Source: an uncultured Pelagibacteraceae bacterium (lineage in GTDB: Bacteria > Pseudomonadota > Alphaproteobacteria > Pelagibacterales > Pelagibacteraceae). Taken from it: 56,528 nt of DNA. Positions 35,248-43,573 of this stretch are shown here, piece after piece. Below the pieces are notes generated by a model. The model did not search any database. It was not told the origin of the DNA and saw only the letters and a list, made by a program, of their open reading frames with translations. The first letter of the stretch is position 1; each line of letters opens with the position of its first letter. Location: contig CACLVA010000008.1 in assembly GCA_902610315.1 (NCBI GenBank), forward strand, positions 1 through 56,528. The letters are read 5' to 3'. The translations under genes were made by a program, and so were the position numbers.

Positions 35248-35658
35248 TTATTTTTTTAAGTCCTCAAGTATTTTTGGTGCCCAATTTTTAGCATCCTGAG
35301 AAGTTACATGAAAGTCAAATTTTTCAGGTTTTACGAACATCTGATTAGTATCTTCAAATCTACCTTTTTGAATGGTATCAACCCAAACTGTATAATCTGC
35401 AGGAAACAAACTTCTTGCCTTTGGTGTTGGACAAATAAAGTCTGCAATAACATAATTACCTTCTTCTTTTAATTTTAAAGCAAAGTCTGCCATTCTTTTT
35501 GCTTGTCTAGTTCTTCCCTCTGGTGAAAAGTCCCAGTCATTAGCAGCCTTCCTAACTTCATCTGCATTAAGTCTTTTAGCTTTTAACATGGGGGCTAGTT
35601 CATCGGCCAAGGTTGTTTTCCCAGCTCCAGGAAGACCCATTATTAGTATTATTTTCAT
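35248..35658 (-). CDS. APS-kinase-like small P-loop kinase
   Basis: A 136-residue P-loop protein: Walker A IMGLPGAGKTTLADELA at residues 5-20, RLNADEVRKAANDWDFSPEG near 30, the Arg-rich GRTRQAKRMADFA near 48, and VIADFICPTPKARSLF near 70, an arrangement like adenylylsulfate kinase but shorter than the usual 180-200 residues. The substrate is unknown. It is the first gene of the operon with the two outer-membrane proteins and the HxGH nucleotidyltransferase, and diverges from the MetF-like gene over 129 bases. Confidence 0.75.
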   Translation of the reverse strand: MKIILIMGLPGAGKTTLADELAPMLKAKRLNADEVRKAANDWDFSPEGRTRQAKRMADFALKLKEEGNYVIADFICPTPKARSLFPADYTVWVDTIQKGRFEDTNQMFVKPEKFDFHVTSQDAKNWAPKILEDLKK

Positions 35659-35787
35659 AAGTAAATTTTAGACTTATATAATAGATAAATTTTAACATTT
35701 ATAGATGTATATTTGGGCCTCCATATCTGACTTTATGACGTCAATATTTATATAGACAGATAATTTAAAATAAATAATGATCGCCGA

Positions 35788-36516
35788 ATGAATTTTTCTA
35801 TAGAAATTGGACCAAAAACAAATTTAGATACCTTGCCAGCTTTAAAAGACGTTTACATTACTATGCTACCTGGTGGTGATTTTAAGGAGACAGCTCAACA
35901 AGCAATCAACTTAGTAAAAAAGGGCTTCAATCCTGTCCCCCATTTTCCAGCTAGATCAATGGCTAATGAAGCACAACTAAAAGAATATATAACAATGTGT
36001 AAAGACGGCGGGGTAAAGCAAGTGCTTGTAATTGGTGGTGGCAGAGAGCCCATGGGAAAATTCGATAGTTCTTTCCAGCTTTTAGAGACTGGTTATTTTG
36101 AGAAAATGAAGATAGGAATTGCTGGACATCCAGAGGGGAGTCCTGATATATCCGACGAAGTGTTAGAAAAAGCGATGATTGATAAAAAGCCTTACGCTGA
36201 TTACATTGTAACCCAATGGTTAATGCAGTCAGAACCAATTATTAATTTTATTTCTAAACAGTCTGTCCCAGTTCATGTTGGAATTACTGGACCTATGAAA
36301 ATATCAAGCTTAATTAAGTTTGCAAATATTGTAGGAGCAAAAAATTCTATAAATTTTATTAAATCCAATTTTAGTAGGGCAATTGATTTATTAAAACCAA
36401 AAGACCCAAATGATCTTGTAGATAAGATAAAAGAGCATACAAAACATTTTCACATCTACACATTTGGTGGGCTTAAGGAAACCAACAACTGGCTAAAGGA
36501 AAATAACTATGCCTAA
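35788..36516 (+). CDS. Methylenetetrahydrofolate reductase-like protein
   Basis: A 242-residue TIM-barrel protein of the MetF family, shorter than E. coli MetF (296). FSIEIGPKTNLDTLP at the start, NPVPHFPARSMANEAQLKE near residue 50, QVLVIGGGREPMGKFDSS near 80, ADYIVTQWLMQSEPIINF near 138 and VPVHVGITGPM near 160 are the family strands. It probably interconverts 5-methyl- and 5,10-methylene-tetrahydrofolate. The next gene, a GcvT/DmdA-like methyltransferase, overlaps its end by eight bases, so the pair likely takes methyl groups from a donor and oxidises them on folate. Confidence 0.8.
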   Translation: MNFSIEIGPKTNLDTLPALKDVYITMLPGGDFKETAQQAINLVKKGFNPVPHFPARSMANEAQLKEYITMCKDGGVKQVLVIGGGREPMGKFDSSFQLLETGYFEKMKIGIAGHPEGSPDISDEVLEKAMIDKKPYADYIVTQWLMQSEPIINFISKQSVPVHVGITGPMKISSLIKFANIVGAKNSINFIKSNFSRAIDLLKPKDPNDLVDKIKEHTKHFHIYTFGGLKETNNWLKENNYA

Positions 36517-37921
36517 AAAAAGAAAAAAAACAAAAAAAAAGTCCAACGGAAAATTATCACCAAGCAGAATTATTGAAAAAGTTGATTATTCAAAAGTATC
36601 ACATACTACAAAAGTAGATCAGTCAGACAGACACGTTCCATATAACTTAAGACAAAGCGGTCCAACAAAAGTAGAATTGTTAATGTCAACAAGAGTTAGA
36701 AAATCTCCATACTGGCACTTATCAATGAAAGCGGGATGTTGGAGGGCCACAGTTTATAACAGAATTTATCACCCACGTGGATATGTAAAACCTGAAAAAG
36801 GTGGAGCGATGGTTGAATATAAAGCAATTAAAAATCACGTTACAATGTGGAATGTTGCTGTTGAGAGACAAATTAGAGTTAAAGGTCCTGATGCAGAAAA
36901 ATTTACTGACTATGTAATTACAAGAGATGCAACTAGAATTTCACCGATGAGAGCTAGATATGTAATTCTTTGTAATTATAAAGGTGGAGTTCTTAATGAT
37001 CCAATTTTATTAAGAATTGCTCAAGATGAATTTTGGTTTAGTTTATCAGACAGTGATATAGGCTTATATCTACAAGGAGTAAATGCAGATAAAAGATTTA
37101 ATGTTGAAATAGATGAAATAGATGCATGTCCTGTGCAAATTCAAGGTCCAAAATCAAAAGCTTTGATGAACGACTTAATTGGTAAGCAAGTTGATTTAGA
37201 TAATATGCCTTATTATGGATTAGCTGAAGCGAAAGTTGGTGGAAGAAGTTGTGTAATTTCTCAATCTGGTTTTTCTGGTGAAGCGGGCTATGAAATATAT
37301 TTAAGAGACGCAACACTTTACGCTGAGGATATGTGGAATGCAGTTTTAAAAGCAGGTAAAAAACATAAATTAATGGTTATTGCTCCTGCGCATCACAGAA
37401 GAATTCAAGCTGGAATTTTATCTTGGGGTCAAGATATGGACAATGAACATAATCCATTTCAATGTAATTTAGGCTATCAAGTTTCATTATCTGGAAAAGG
37501 TGAATGGGCTAAAAAAGGAGATTACGTTGGTAAAGAAGCACTAGAAAATATGAAAAAAGAATTATTAAATGGACAAAAACCTTACAAACTTCAACTAGTT
37601 GGTATGGAACTAGGTGGAAAACCAATTGAAGAGTATGCCCCAGATTTTTGGCTAATATCAAAAGATGGAAAAAATCCAATCGGTTTTGTTACATCGCCTT
37701 GGTATCATCCAGAAAAAGGTACAAATATTGCAATGGGTTATGTTCCATTTGATGGAACGATTAACAAAAATGGATTTCCTAAAGGTAATGTGGGTGATAA
37801 ATTTAAAGTTCACTTACCTAAAAAATATTGTGAAAAAGGAAGTAATCCTGTTGATGCAGTTGTTGTGGATATTCCTTTTACAGAGTCTTATAATCCAAAC
37901 ACCAGGGAAGTTGCGAAGTAG
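36509..37921 (+). CDS. GcvT/DmdA-like tetrahydrofolate methyltransferase with Lys-rich N-terminal extension
   Basis: A 470-residue protein. Residues about 65-460 align with the GcvT/DmdA group: ATVYNRIYHPRGY, VEYKAIKNHVTMWNVAVERQ near 105, the folate segment QSGFSGEAGYEIYLRD near 250, APAHHRRIQAGILSWGQDMD near 295 and the C-terminal barrel GFVTSPWYHPEKGTNIAMGY near 395. The VERQ-type entry resembles DMSP demethylase DmdA rather than glycine-cleavage T protein. The first 55 residues (KKRKKTKKKSNGK and on) are a basic extension absent from both. The methyl donor is unknown. Confidence 0.75.
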   Translation: MPKKRKKTKKKSNGKLSPSRIIEKVDYSKVSHTTKVDQSDRHVPYNLRQSGPTKVELLMSTRVRKSPYWHLSMKAGCWRATVYNRIYHPRGYVKPEKGGAMVEYKAIKNHVTMWNVAVERQIRVKGPDAEKFTDYVITRDATRISPMRARYVILCNYKGGVLNDPILLRIAQDEFWFSLSDSDIGLYLQGVNADKRFNVEIDEIDACPVQIQGPKSKALMNDLIGKQVDLDNMPYYGLAEAKVGGRSCVISQSGFSGEAGYEIYLRDATLYAEDMWNAVLKAGKKHKLMVIAPAHHRRIQAGILSWGQDMDNEHNPFQCNLGYQVSLSGKGEWAKKGDYVGKEALENMKKELLNGQKPYKLQLVGMELGGKPIEEYAPDFWLISKDGKNPIGFVTSPWYHPEKGTNIAMGYVPFDGTINKNGFPKGNVGDKFKVHLPKKYCEKGSNPVDAVVVDIPFTESYNPNTREVAK

Positions 37922-37946
37922 ATTTTTATAATTTATCTGTTTTTAT

Positions 37947-38048
37947 ATGACAAAAATTGTCATAATAATCGCAAGTATCATTATTGCTGTTATTTTGTTA
38001 ATATTTCCTTTAATAGTTTCATTAATTGAAAAAAAAAATAAAAAGTAA
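37947..38048 (+). CDS. 33-residue single-TM microprotein
   Basis: The frame from ATG 37947 to TAA 38046-38048 codes MTKIVIIIASIIIAVILLI, then FPLIVSLIEKKNKK: one membrane helix with a basic cytoplasmic tail. Its stop overlaps the ATG of the Yip1-like gene (TAATG), a tight coupling that supports a real gene. It may be a partner or chaperone of that membrane protein. It starts 26 bases past the GcvT-like gene. Confidence 0.65.
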   Translation: MTKIVIIIASIIIAVILLIFPLIVSLIEKKNKK

Positions 38049-38593
38049 TGTTTGCACAATTTTTGAGTATCGTATTTAGATCAATCAAACTTGACAAAAA
38101 CCTTTATAGAGAAAGTAAGAGTTTTGGTGAAGCAGCAATATATTTTTCGGCTCTTATTATGGTTTTAGATGGGGTGGCTGGAGCTATTGCTGCAAACACA
38201 TTTTACAAAACATCGATCGGTTTATCTGCGATTACTGCTATTTTTACTTGGTTTGTTTGGGCAATATTTATATTTGTTATTGGAGTAAAGCTTTTTCCAG
38301 ACAAAGATACTAAGGTTCCATTTAAAAAAATACTAATAGCCGTAGGTTTCGCTCATGCCCCTGGCCTATTAAGATTTTTCGCTATTACGCCAACTATGGT
38401 AATGCCAATTATATTTCTTACACAACTATGGATTTTTGCATCTCTTATAATTTCAACAAGGGAAGTATTACAATTAAAATCTAATTTTAAATCTTTTGGG
38501 ATTATATTTTTGTCATTTTTAATACTAGCCATATTATCAGTGTCTTTTGTTATGAGTAGAATGGATACATTACCAATAAGTAATGTAACCTAA
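38048..38593 (+). CDS. Yip1-like integral membrane protein
   Basis: A 181-residue protein with five hydrophobic segments after a short amphipathic start (FLSIVFRSIKLDKNLYRESK). The stretch KKILIAVGFAHAPGLLRFF near residue 98 resembles the G-x-A-x-A-P-x-L-L motif of the Yip1 domain. The family in bacteria has no defined role. It is coupled to the 33-residue microprotein upstream, and its stop overlaps that of the convergent Cys-pair small protein. Confidence 0.7.
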   Translation: MFAQFLSIVFRSIKLDKNLYRESKSFGEAAIYFSALIMVLDGVAGAIAANTFYKTSIGLSAITAIFTWFVWAIFIFVIGVKLFPDKDTKVPFKKILIAVGFAHAPGLLRFFAITPTMVMPIIFLTQLWIFASLIISTREVLQLKSNFKSFGIIFLSFLILAILSVSFVMSRMDTLPISNVT

Positions 38594-38751
38594 ATTGGAA
38601 ATATTGTTTTAGACGCTCTACAAGATTTACAAATTTTAAAGCCTGTGAGTATTAAGTTATGAGTAACACTTTCGTCACTTTTTTTACATTCCTCACATAA
38701 ATCGTCTAATGACTCTTCAGTATAATCAATGTTTGTGTTTTCTTTAGTCAT
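38590..38751 (-). CDS. 53-residue small protein with two Cys-x-x-Cys pairs
   Basis: From ATG 38749-38751 to TAG 38590-38592: MTKENTNIDYTEESLDD, then LCEECKKSDESV, THNLILTGF and KICKSCRASKTIFPI. The two CxxC pairs, 19 residues apart, form a zinc-ribbon pattern. Its start overlaps the end of the DUF3726 gene by eight bases, so it is the fourth member of the dipeptidase-553aa-DUF3726 unit. No family name is recognised; nucleic-acid or protein binding through zinc is the usual role of this pattern. Confidence 0.7.
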   Translation of the reverse strand: MTKENTNIDYTEESLDDLCEECKKSDESVTHNLILTGFKICKSCRASKTIFPI

Positions 38752-39355
38752 TATCTGTCAAACCAGCTCCAGCAGCAGTATTTTTTAAGCTTTCATTTTC
38801 CTTAACGAAAGTTTCTTCAGATATTTTATACAATTCTTCCCAATCTTTTTCATTAAAAGTATTTTCATTTTTTAAAAATTCTATTTCTAATACTTCAACT
38901 TTATCTTTTAAATTATTTAAGTTACTTTTTAAATGTATAGACTGGTTAAAATTAAGTAAAAAAGTTTCATTCTCAACTTTAAGGCTTAACCTTTTTCCAA
39001 TTATTTCTGAAGATCTTGAAATAAATGGTATCAGTAATATTGGATAAGCCATATTGTTAAAAATTATTTTATTGTATTTTTCCAAAGAATGAATTTGATC
39101 CATAAAGTTTATACCTGTGATTAAAGGACAATAAGGAATTTTGTTTGAAATATTTATCTCTGTAATCAAGCTAATATTCTGGAACTGACTTTTTTTGATA
39201 ACTTTAAAGTAGTTATTAAGATTTTTTAAACCTGGTAGTCCGAACATTTCCATCAGTTTTATAGATTTTCCAATTTCTTCTGAGATTCCCCATGAAAAAC
39301 CCATGCCTTTAGAAGCTCTTTTAGATAGTGTATCAATTTCGCTTAAGGATCTCAT
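38744..39355 (-). CDS. DUF3726 family protein
   Basis: A 203-residue protein. MRSLSEIDTLSKRASKGMGF followed by SWGISEEIGKSIKLME and GLPGL near residues 1-45 matches the DUF3726 start, and the short tail NTAAGAGLTDND matches its end. The middle part is poorly conserved. Its biochemical role is unknown. It overlaps the 553-residue gene by one base upstream and the Cys-pair small protein by eight downstream, so the set is cotranslated. Confidence 0.7.
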   Translation of the reverse strand: MRSLSEIDTLSKRASKGMGFSWGISEEIGKSIKLMEMFGLPGLKNLNNYFKVIKKSQFQNISLITEINISNKIPYCPLITGINFMDQIHSLEKYNKIIFNNMAYPILLIPFISRSSEIIGKRLSLKVENETFLLNFNQSIHLKSNLNNLKDKVEVLEIEFLKNENTFNEKDWEELYKISEETFVKENESLKNTAAGAGLTDND

Positions 39356-41016
39356 TAGTTTAAAGAATTATAAATCCAATTATCTTTAAAATTATTTAAA
39401 TCCTCAGGCAAAGGTGCTCCTTGGAACATGCAAATCCTTAACCACTTGTCTGATCTTGGGTCAAATTTACAAGCACCAAAGAAAGATAATTTAAGTCTAA
39501 GCATTTCAATTGGAATTAATTTATGTCCGATTGTATTATCTTGAATTTCTGAATATGGGAATTTTTCAATAAGGAAAGCTCTTCTGACAACATGTCTTAA
39601 ATCATTATTATCTACCAAAAATCTACTTACCGGCAAACTTTGTTTAAAATTAGTAACTTTAATATATAATTGATTTATATCTCTTGCTATTGCAAGCGGT
39701 TGTTCTAATTCAGATCCTTCTTCTTCAAATCTATTTGCAATTCTTGGCTCTTCTTTATTTTGGGAAATAAACCAAAAATTTTGGTTATTTTCATTTTGAT
39801 TAAAATCGATCTTTATTAAATTTCCATAATATTTTTCTAAAATATTTACTAAATCTCTAACAGTTTTATGAGTTGGGATATTAAAATATTTATCCTCATT
39901 TGAACTCATTGTTGCAATTAGAGGTTCGGTTATGTCATCAAAAGGTTCCATTAACATTGAAACTATGTATTCAATGCCCTCTTCGCTTAAGTTCTCCTCT
40001 GCCCATAAATAAAATTCATTGAAAAAATAATCCTTTTTTTCAGAATAATTTTTATCTAAGAAATTTGTTACTTTCTCCAGATCATTTTTTAAATTTTGTA
40101 TCTTTTTTTTTTGATAATCGCTATCTGTTTCCCAAGAAAAAATATTCTTGAGAGACTTTTTTAAACAATCTAAAAAATAGTTATAATCATTAATATTAAT
40201 TCTTTTTAATTCTCTAATCTTTTTTAATGCAACTTCCCTCGCATTTATCCAATTATTTAATAAAGTTGGATGATTTATTATAAATGGTGCCATACCTAAA
40301 CCTGTGGAATTGCCTATGCCCAAACTTCTACATATATTTTTATCCAATTCGATTGCTGACTTAGGGCTCTTTGATTTTGCAATATGATTAACTTGATCAA
40401 AAGTAAATTGTCTTACAAAATAAACTAACATCATTTCTAATCTAAAAGGACCAACTATTTCTGGTCTATCTTTAATTCTAAATCTGTCTGCTAATCCGAA
40501 TTTTCCTGAGCCATATACTGCAGTAGTTCTGTAAAGGTATCCAATTTTGCCTATGGTACTTTTATCTGGTTGTTTTCCAGCTGATAAACAGTCGACTACA
40601 TAATTAAAAGCTCTTAATGATTTATTGGCTCTTGATAAAGTTAATTCTTTATAAGTCATTCTACCAATTTCTTGTTTTGGTACATTTTGTTTTAATCTAT
40701 CGATATCCTTTTTAGTAGGCACACCATCAAAGAGTGTAAAGCTTGCATCCCATTTAGTAGCAATAACTCTATCTGATCTTTCATGATCATCAATTTTATT
40801 TGAAAAACAAATTAATGAGTAATTTCTAGTTTTTTTTTTTAAAGAATAGACAGCAACGCCATGTCCATTTTCATCTAAATCAAACATGTCTCTTTTGTAA
40901 TCCCAGTCTTTAAATTCTCTTAGGAAAGATCTTAAAAATGACAATTTCGATTGATGGAATGAACCCAATCTTGAGAGTTTCATGATTTTTTTTGGATCTC
41001 TTAATTCAATTTGCAT
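39355..41016 (-). CDS. Unrecognised 553-residue soluble protein
   Basis: No signal peptide or membrane helix is visible, and I do not recognise a family. It begins MQIELRDPKKIMKLSRLGSF and contains a Lys/Glu-rich predicted coiled or helical middle (about residues 300-345), an early beta-rich part with YSLICFSNKIDDHERSDRVI, GKIGYLYRTTAVYGSGKFGL near 178, and a conserved-looking C-terminus with DLRHVVRRAFLIEKFPY and LRLKLSFFGACKFDPRSDKW. The high share of charged and aromatic residues suggests a folded enzyme or nucleic-acid-binding protein. Its partners are the M19 dipeptidase one base upstream and DUF3726 downstream. Confidence 0.7.
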   Translation of the reverse strand: MQIELRDPKKIMKLSRLGSFHQSKLSFLRSFLREFKDWDYKRDMFDLDENGHGVAVYSLKKKTRNYSLICFSNKIDDHERSDRVIATKWDASFTLFDGVPTKKDIDRLKQNVPKQEIGRMTYKELTLSRANKSLRAFNYVVDCLSAGKQPDKSTIGKIGYLYRTTAVYGSGKFGLADRFRIKDRPEIVGPFRLEMMLVYFVRQFTFDQVNHIAKSKSPKSAIELDKNICRSLGIGNSTGLGMAPFIINHPTLLNNWINAREVALKKIRELKRININDYNYFLDCLKKSLKNIFSWETDSDYQKKKIQNLKNDLEKVTNFLDKNYSEKKDYFFNEFYLWAEENLSEEGIEYIVSMLMEPFDDITEPLIATMSSNEDKYFNIPTHKTVRDLVNILEKYYGNLIKIDFNQNENNQNFWFISQNKEEPRIANRFEEEGSELEQPLAIARDINQLYIKVTNFKQSLPVSRFLVDNNDLRHVVRRAFLIEKFPYSEIQDNTIGHKLIPIEMLRLKLSFFGACKFDPRSDKWLRICMFQGAPLPEDLNNFKDNWIYNSLN

Positions 41017-41017
41017 T

Positions 41018-41983
41018 TTATATTTCTTTATAAAAATTAAACCAATTATTACCTAATATTGCATTAATATCATTGTTATCGAAACCAACTTTTTTAAGTC
41101 CATTTTCAATATTATTAAATCCTCTCGCATCTTTAAACCATTCAGGTTGATCAGGAAATCCTTGATTGGTTTTTGACCCCTCTCCTAAATTTTTTGACTT
41201 TGCCCACGTTCCATTTCTCATCCACTCTACAACACTATCAGGCTGATTTAGACAGAGATCTGAGCCAATACCAATATTTTTAGTCCCCATGATATCTACT
41301 AATCTTGCAACCATTTCGCAAAAACTATCTAATGAACAATTTGTTCCATCTTTTAAATGGTGAGGATAAAGTGATAAGCCTAGCATACCTCCACTTTTTG
41401 ATAATGTTTTAAGAAGGTCATCAGACTTACTTCTTTTAGTTTGATACCAAAAAGATGGATTAGCGTGAGTAATTGCAATAGGTTTTTGGCTTAAGTCAAT
41501 TGCATCGTAAGTACTTTTTTCTCCTGAATGAGACATATCAACAACAATTCCTAATCTATTCATTTCTTTTATTGCCTCTCTTCCAAAATTAGTAACACCA
41601 CCATCATTTTTTTCATAACATCCTGAGGCTAATAAAGACTGATTGTTATAAGTGAGCTGCATAAATCTACACCCATGCTCATAAATCTTTTCAATTAAAT
41701 TTATATCATCTTCTATTGGTGAACAGTTTTGAAAACCAAAAAAAATTGCTGTTTTATTTTCATTTTTTGCTTTTTCAATATCTTTGAAATTTTTACCTAA
41801 AAAAATTAAATCTTTGTTTTTCTCAAAATTTTCTTTCCACTCTAAAAGTCTCTTTTTAAATTCATCAAAATCTTCGTGATAAACAACTGTCACATGTACT
41901 GCATCTAAATTAGCTTCTCTATTAATCTCAAAAACAGATCTTTCCCATTTGCAGTATTGTAAATTGTCAATTTTGAAATTCAT
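41018..41983 (-). CDS. M19 (renal-type) membrane dipeptidase family protein
   Basis: A 321-residue zinc peptidase. VHVTVVYHEDFDEF replaces the usual HxD start, FMQLTYNNQSLLASGCYEKN near residue 130 and VVDMSHSGEKSTYDAI near 170 carry the metal and substrate residues, AITHANPSFWYQTKRSKSDD the next His and Arg, and NIGIGSDLCLNQPD near 240 the Asp. No signal peptide is present, so it is cytoplasmic, unlike renal dipeptidase. Family members cleave dipeptides with a D- or unusual residue; the first HxD (VHVTV) is degenerate, so the metal site may be altered. It heads a four-gene unit. Confidence 0.85.
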   Translation of the reverse strand: MNFKIDNLQYCKWERSVFEINREANLDAVHVTVVYHEDFDEFKKRLLEWKENFEKNKDLIFLGKNFKDIEKAKNENKTAIFFGFQNCSPIEDDINLIEKIYEHGCRFMQLTYNNQSLLASGCYEKNDGGVTNFGREAIKEMNRLGIVVDMSHSGEKSTYDAIDLSQKPIAITHANPSFWYQTKRSKSDDLLKTLSKSGGMLGLSLYPHHLKDGTNCSLDSFCEMVARLVDIMGTKNIGIGSDLCLNQPDSVVEWMRNGTWAKSKNLGEGSKTNQGFPDQPEWFKDARGFNNIENGLKKVGFDNNDINAILGNNWFNFYKEI

Positions 41984-42030
41984 AACAATAGTTATATATT
42001 AGTAGATAATTTTTTGATATTAAAAGATAA

Positions 42031-42522
42031 ATGAGTAATAAAAAATTAAATAAAGTAGCAATTATAATGGGTAGTCAATCTGATTATTCTACTATGAAGT
42101 ATTCAAATCAAGTTCTTCAAAGCTTTGGTATAAAATGTGATGTGAAAATAGTTTCAGCACACAGAACTCCAAAAAGAATGTTTGAATTTGCTAAGAATGC
42201 TGAAAGAAATAATTACTCTGTAATAATTGCAGGAGCTGGTGGTTCTGCACATCTTCCTGGTATGGTTGCATCTTTGACTAGCATTCCAGTTATTGGAGTT
42301 CCAATTGAGTCGAAAAAATTAAAAGGTATGGACAGTCTTTTATCAATAGTACAGATGCCAAAAGGTATCCCAGTTGGTACAGTTGCAATTGGTAAAGATG
42401 GTGCGATAAATGCTGGACTTTATGCTGCATCAATTATTGGACTTCAAAATAAAAAAGTTAAAAATTCATTACTAAAGTTTAGATTGAAACAATCAAAATC
42501 AGTAAAAAAAAAACCTAAATAG
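42031..42522 (+). CDS. purE: N5-carboxyaminoimidazole ribonucleotide mutase PurE
   Basis: A 163-residue enzyme of purine synthesis that moves the carboxyl group of N5-CAIR to give CAIR. IIMGSQSDYSTMK near residue 11, VSAHRTPKRMFEFAKNAE near 45 and IAGAGGSAHLPGMVASLTSI near 66 are the conserved active-site parts; the catalytic His lies in AHLPGMV. It is two bases ahead of purK, the standard order. Confidence 0.95.
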   Translation: MSNKKLNKVAIIMGSQSDYSTMKYSNQVLQSFGIKCDVKIVSAHRTPKRMFEFAKNAERNNYSVIIAGAGGSAHLPGMVASLTSIPVIGVPIESKKLKGMDSLLSIVQMPKGIPVGTVAIGKDGAINAGLYAASIIGLQNKKVKNSLLKFRLKQSKSVKKKPK

Positions 42523-42523
42523 A

Positions 42524-43573
42524 ATGAGTAAAATTTCTTTAGGTATAATTGGTGGAGGCCAACTAGGATCTTTACTTTGCGCGGCTGCAAAAAATATAAA
42601 CATAAATACAGTTGTAATTAGTGACGATGAAGACTCGCCGGCTAAACATTTTGCAGATCATTTTATTTATTCTAAATATGACAATGAGGAAAATTTAGCA
42701 AAGTTTACCTCAATGGTAGATAAAATAACCTATGAATTTGAAAATATTCCATATGATGTGTTATCAAAATTAAACAAAATTAAAAAAGTAGATCCTAACC
42801 CAGAAATTAACAAAATTGTTCAACACAGATACTCGGAAAAAAATTTTCTAATTAAAAATAACATAAAGACTACAGAATTTGAAAAAATCATTAATGAAAG
42901 TGATATAAAAAAAAATAAAAATTTATTACCTGGAATACTAAAAACATCTACACTTGGGTACGATGGTAAGGGTCAATATAAATTGAAAAATTTGGAAGAT
43001 TTAGATAATCATAAAATTAATTTTGATAGAGAGTTCATATTAGAAAAATTAGTAAATCTAGAAAAAGAAATTTCTGTAGTAATTACAAGATTTTCAAAAA
43101 GTAATTATGAAATTTATGAGCCAATAGAAAACTTACATGAAGAACAAATTTTAAAACATTCGACCATTCCAGCTCAAATTAATTTATCTCATTTTAAAAA
43201 ATCTCAAGAATGGGCTAAACTTATTTCAGAAGAACTTCAGTATGTTGGAACTTTATGTGTTGAGTTTTTTATAGATAAAGAGCAAAATTTATACGTAAAT
43301 GAAATTGCCCCAAGAGTTCATAACTCAGGTCATTTAACTATAAATACCTATAATATTAGTCAATTTGAAAATCATATCAGGGCCGTTTGTGGATTAGAAA
43401 AAATTAAACTAAAGAAAATATGTAATGCAAGAATGATAAATATTATTGGTGATGAAATAAATAATTACAGAAACAAAAAATATACTGAAAAAGAATTTTT
43501 TTTTGACTATTTAAAAAAACAAATTAAACCTAAAAGGAAAATGGGACACTTAACTATAATTGAAAATAAATGA
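42524..43573 (+). CDS. purK: N5-carboxyaminoimidazole ribonucleotide synthase PurK
   Basis: A 349-residue ATP-grasp enzyme that carboxylates AIR with bicarbonate and ATP. SLGIIGGGQLGSLLCAAAKN forms the N-terminal domain, LKTSTLGYDGKGQYKLKNLE near residue 145 the ATP loop, and NEIAPRVHNSGHLTINTYNI near 262 the metal and substrate segment. It directly follows purE and its end overlaps the MBL-fold gene by four bases. Confidence 0.95.
   Translation: MSKISLGIIGGGQLGSLLCAAAKNININTVVISDDEDSPAKHFADHFIYSKYDNEENLAKFTSMVDKITYEFENIPYDVLSKLNKIKKVDPNPEINKIVQHRYSEKNFLIKNNIKTTEFEKIINESDIKKNKNLLPGILKTSTLGYDGKGQYKLKNLEDLDNHKINFDREFILEKLVNLEKEISVVITRFSKSNYEIYEPIENLHEEQILKHSTIPAQINLSHFKKSQEWAKLISEELQYVGTLCVEFFIDKEQNLYVNEIAPRVHNSGHLTINTYNISQFENHIRAVCGLEKIKLKKICNARMINIIGDEINNYRNKKYTEKEFFFDYLKKQIKPKRKMGHLTIIENK

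Noticed and set aside
35659..35787. Possible SAM-type riboswitch before the MetF-like gene
   Set aside because: I found none of the ordered conserved blocks of SAM-II or SAM-V, only AT-rich sequence and a palindrome.
37665..37931. 88-codon frame inside the GcvT-like gene
   Set aside because: Same-strand shadow, out of frame with the conserved barrel.
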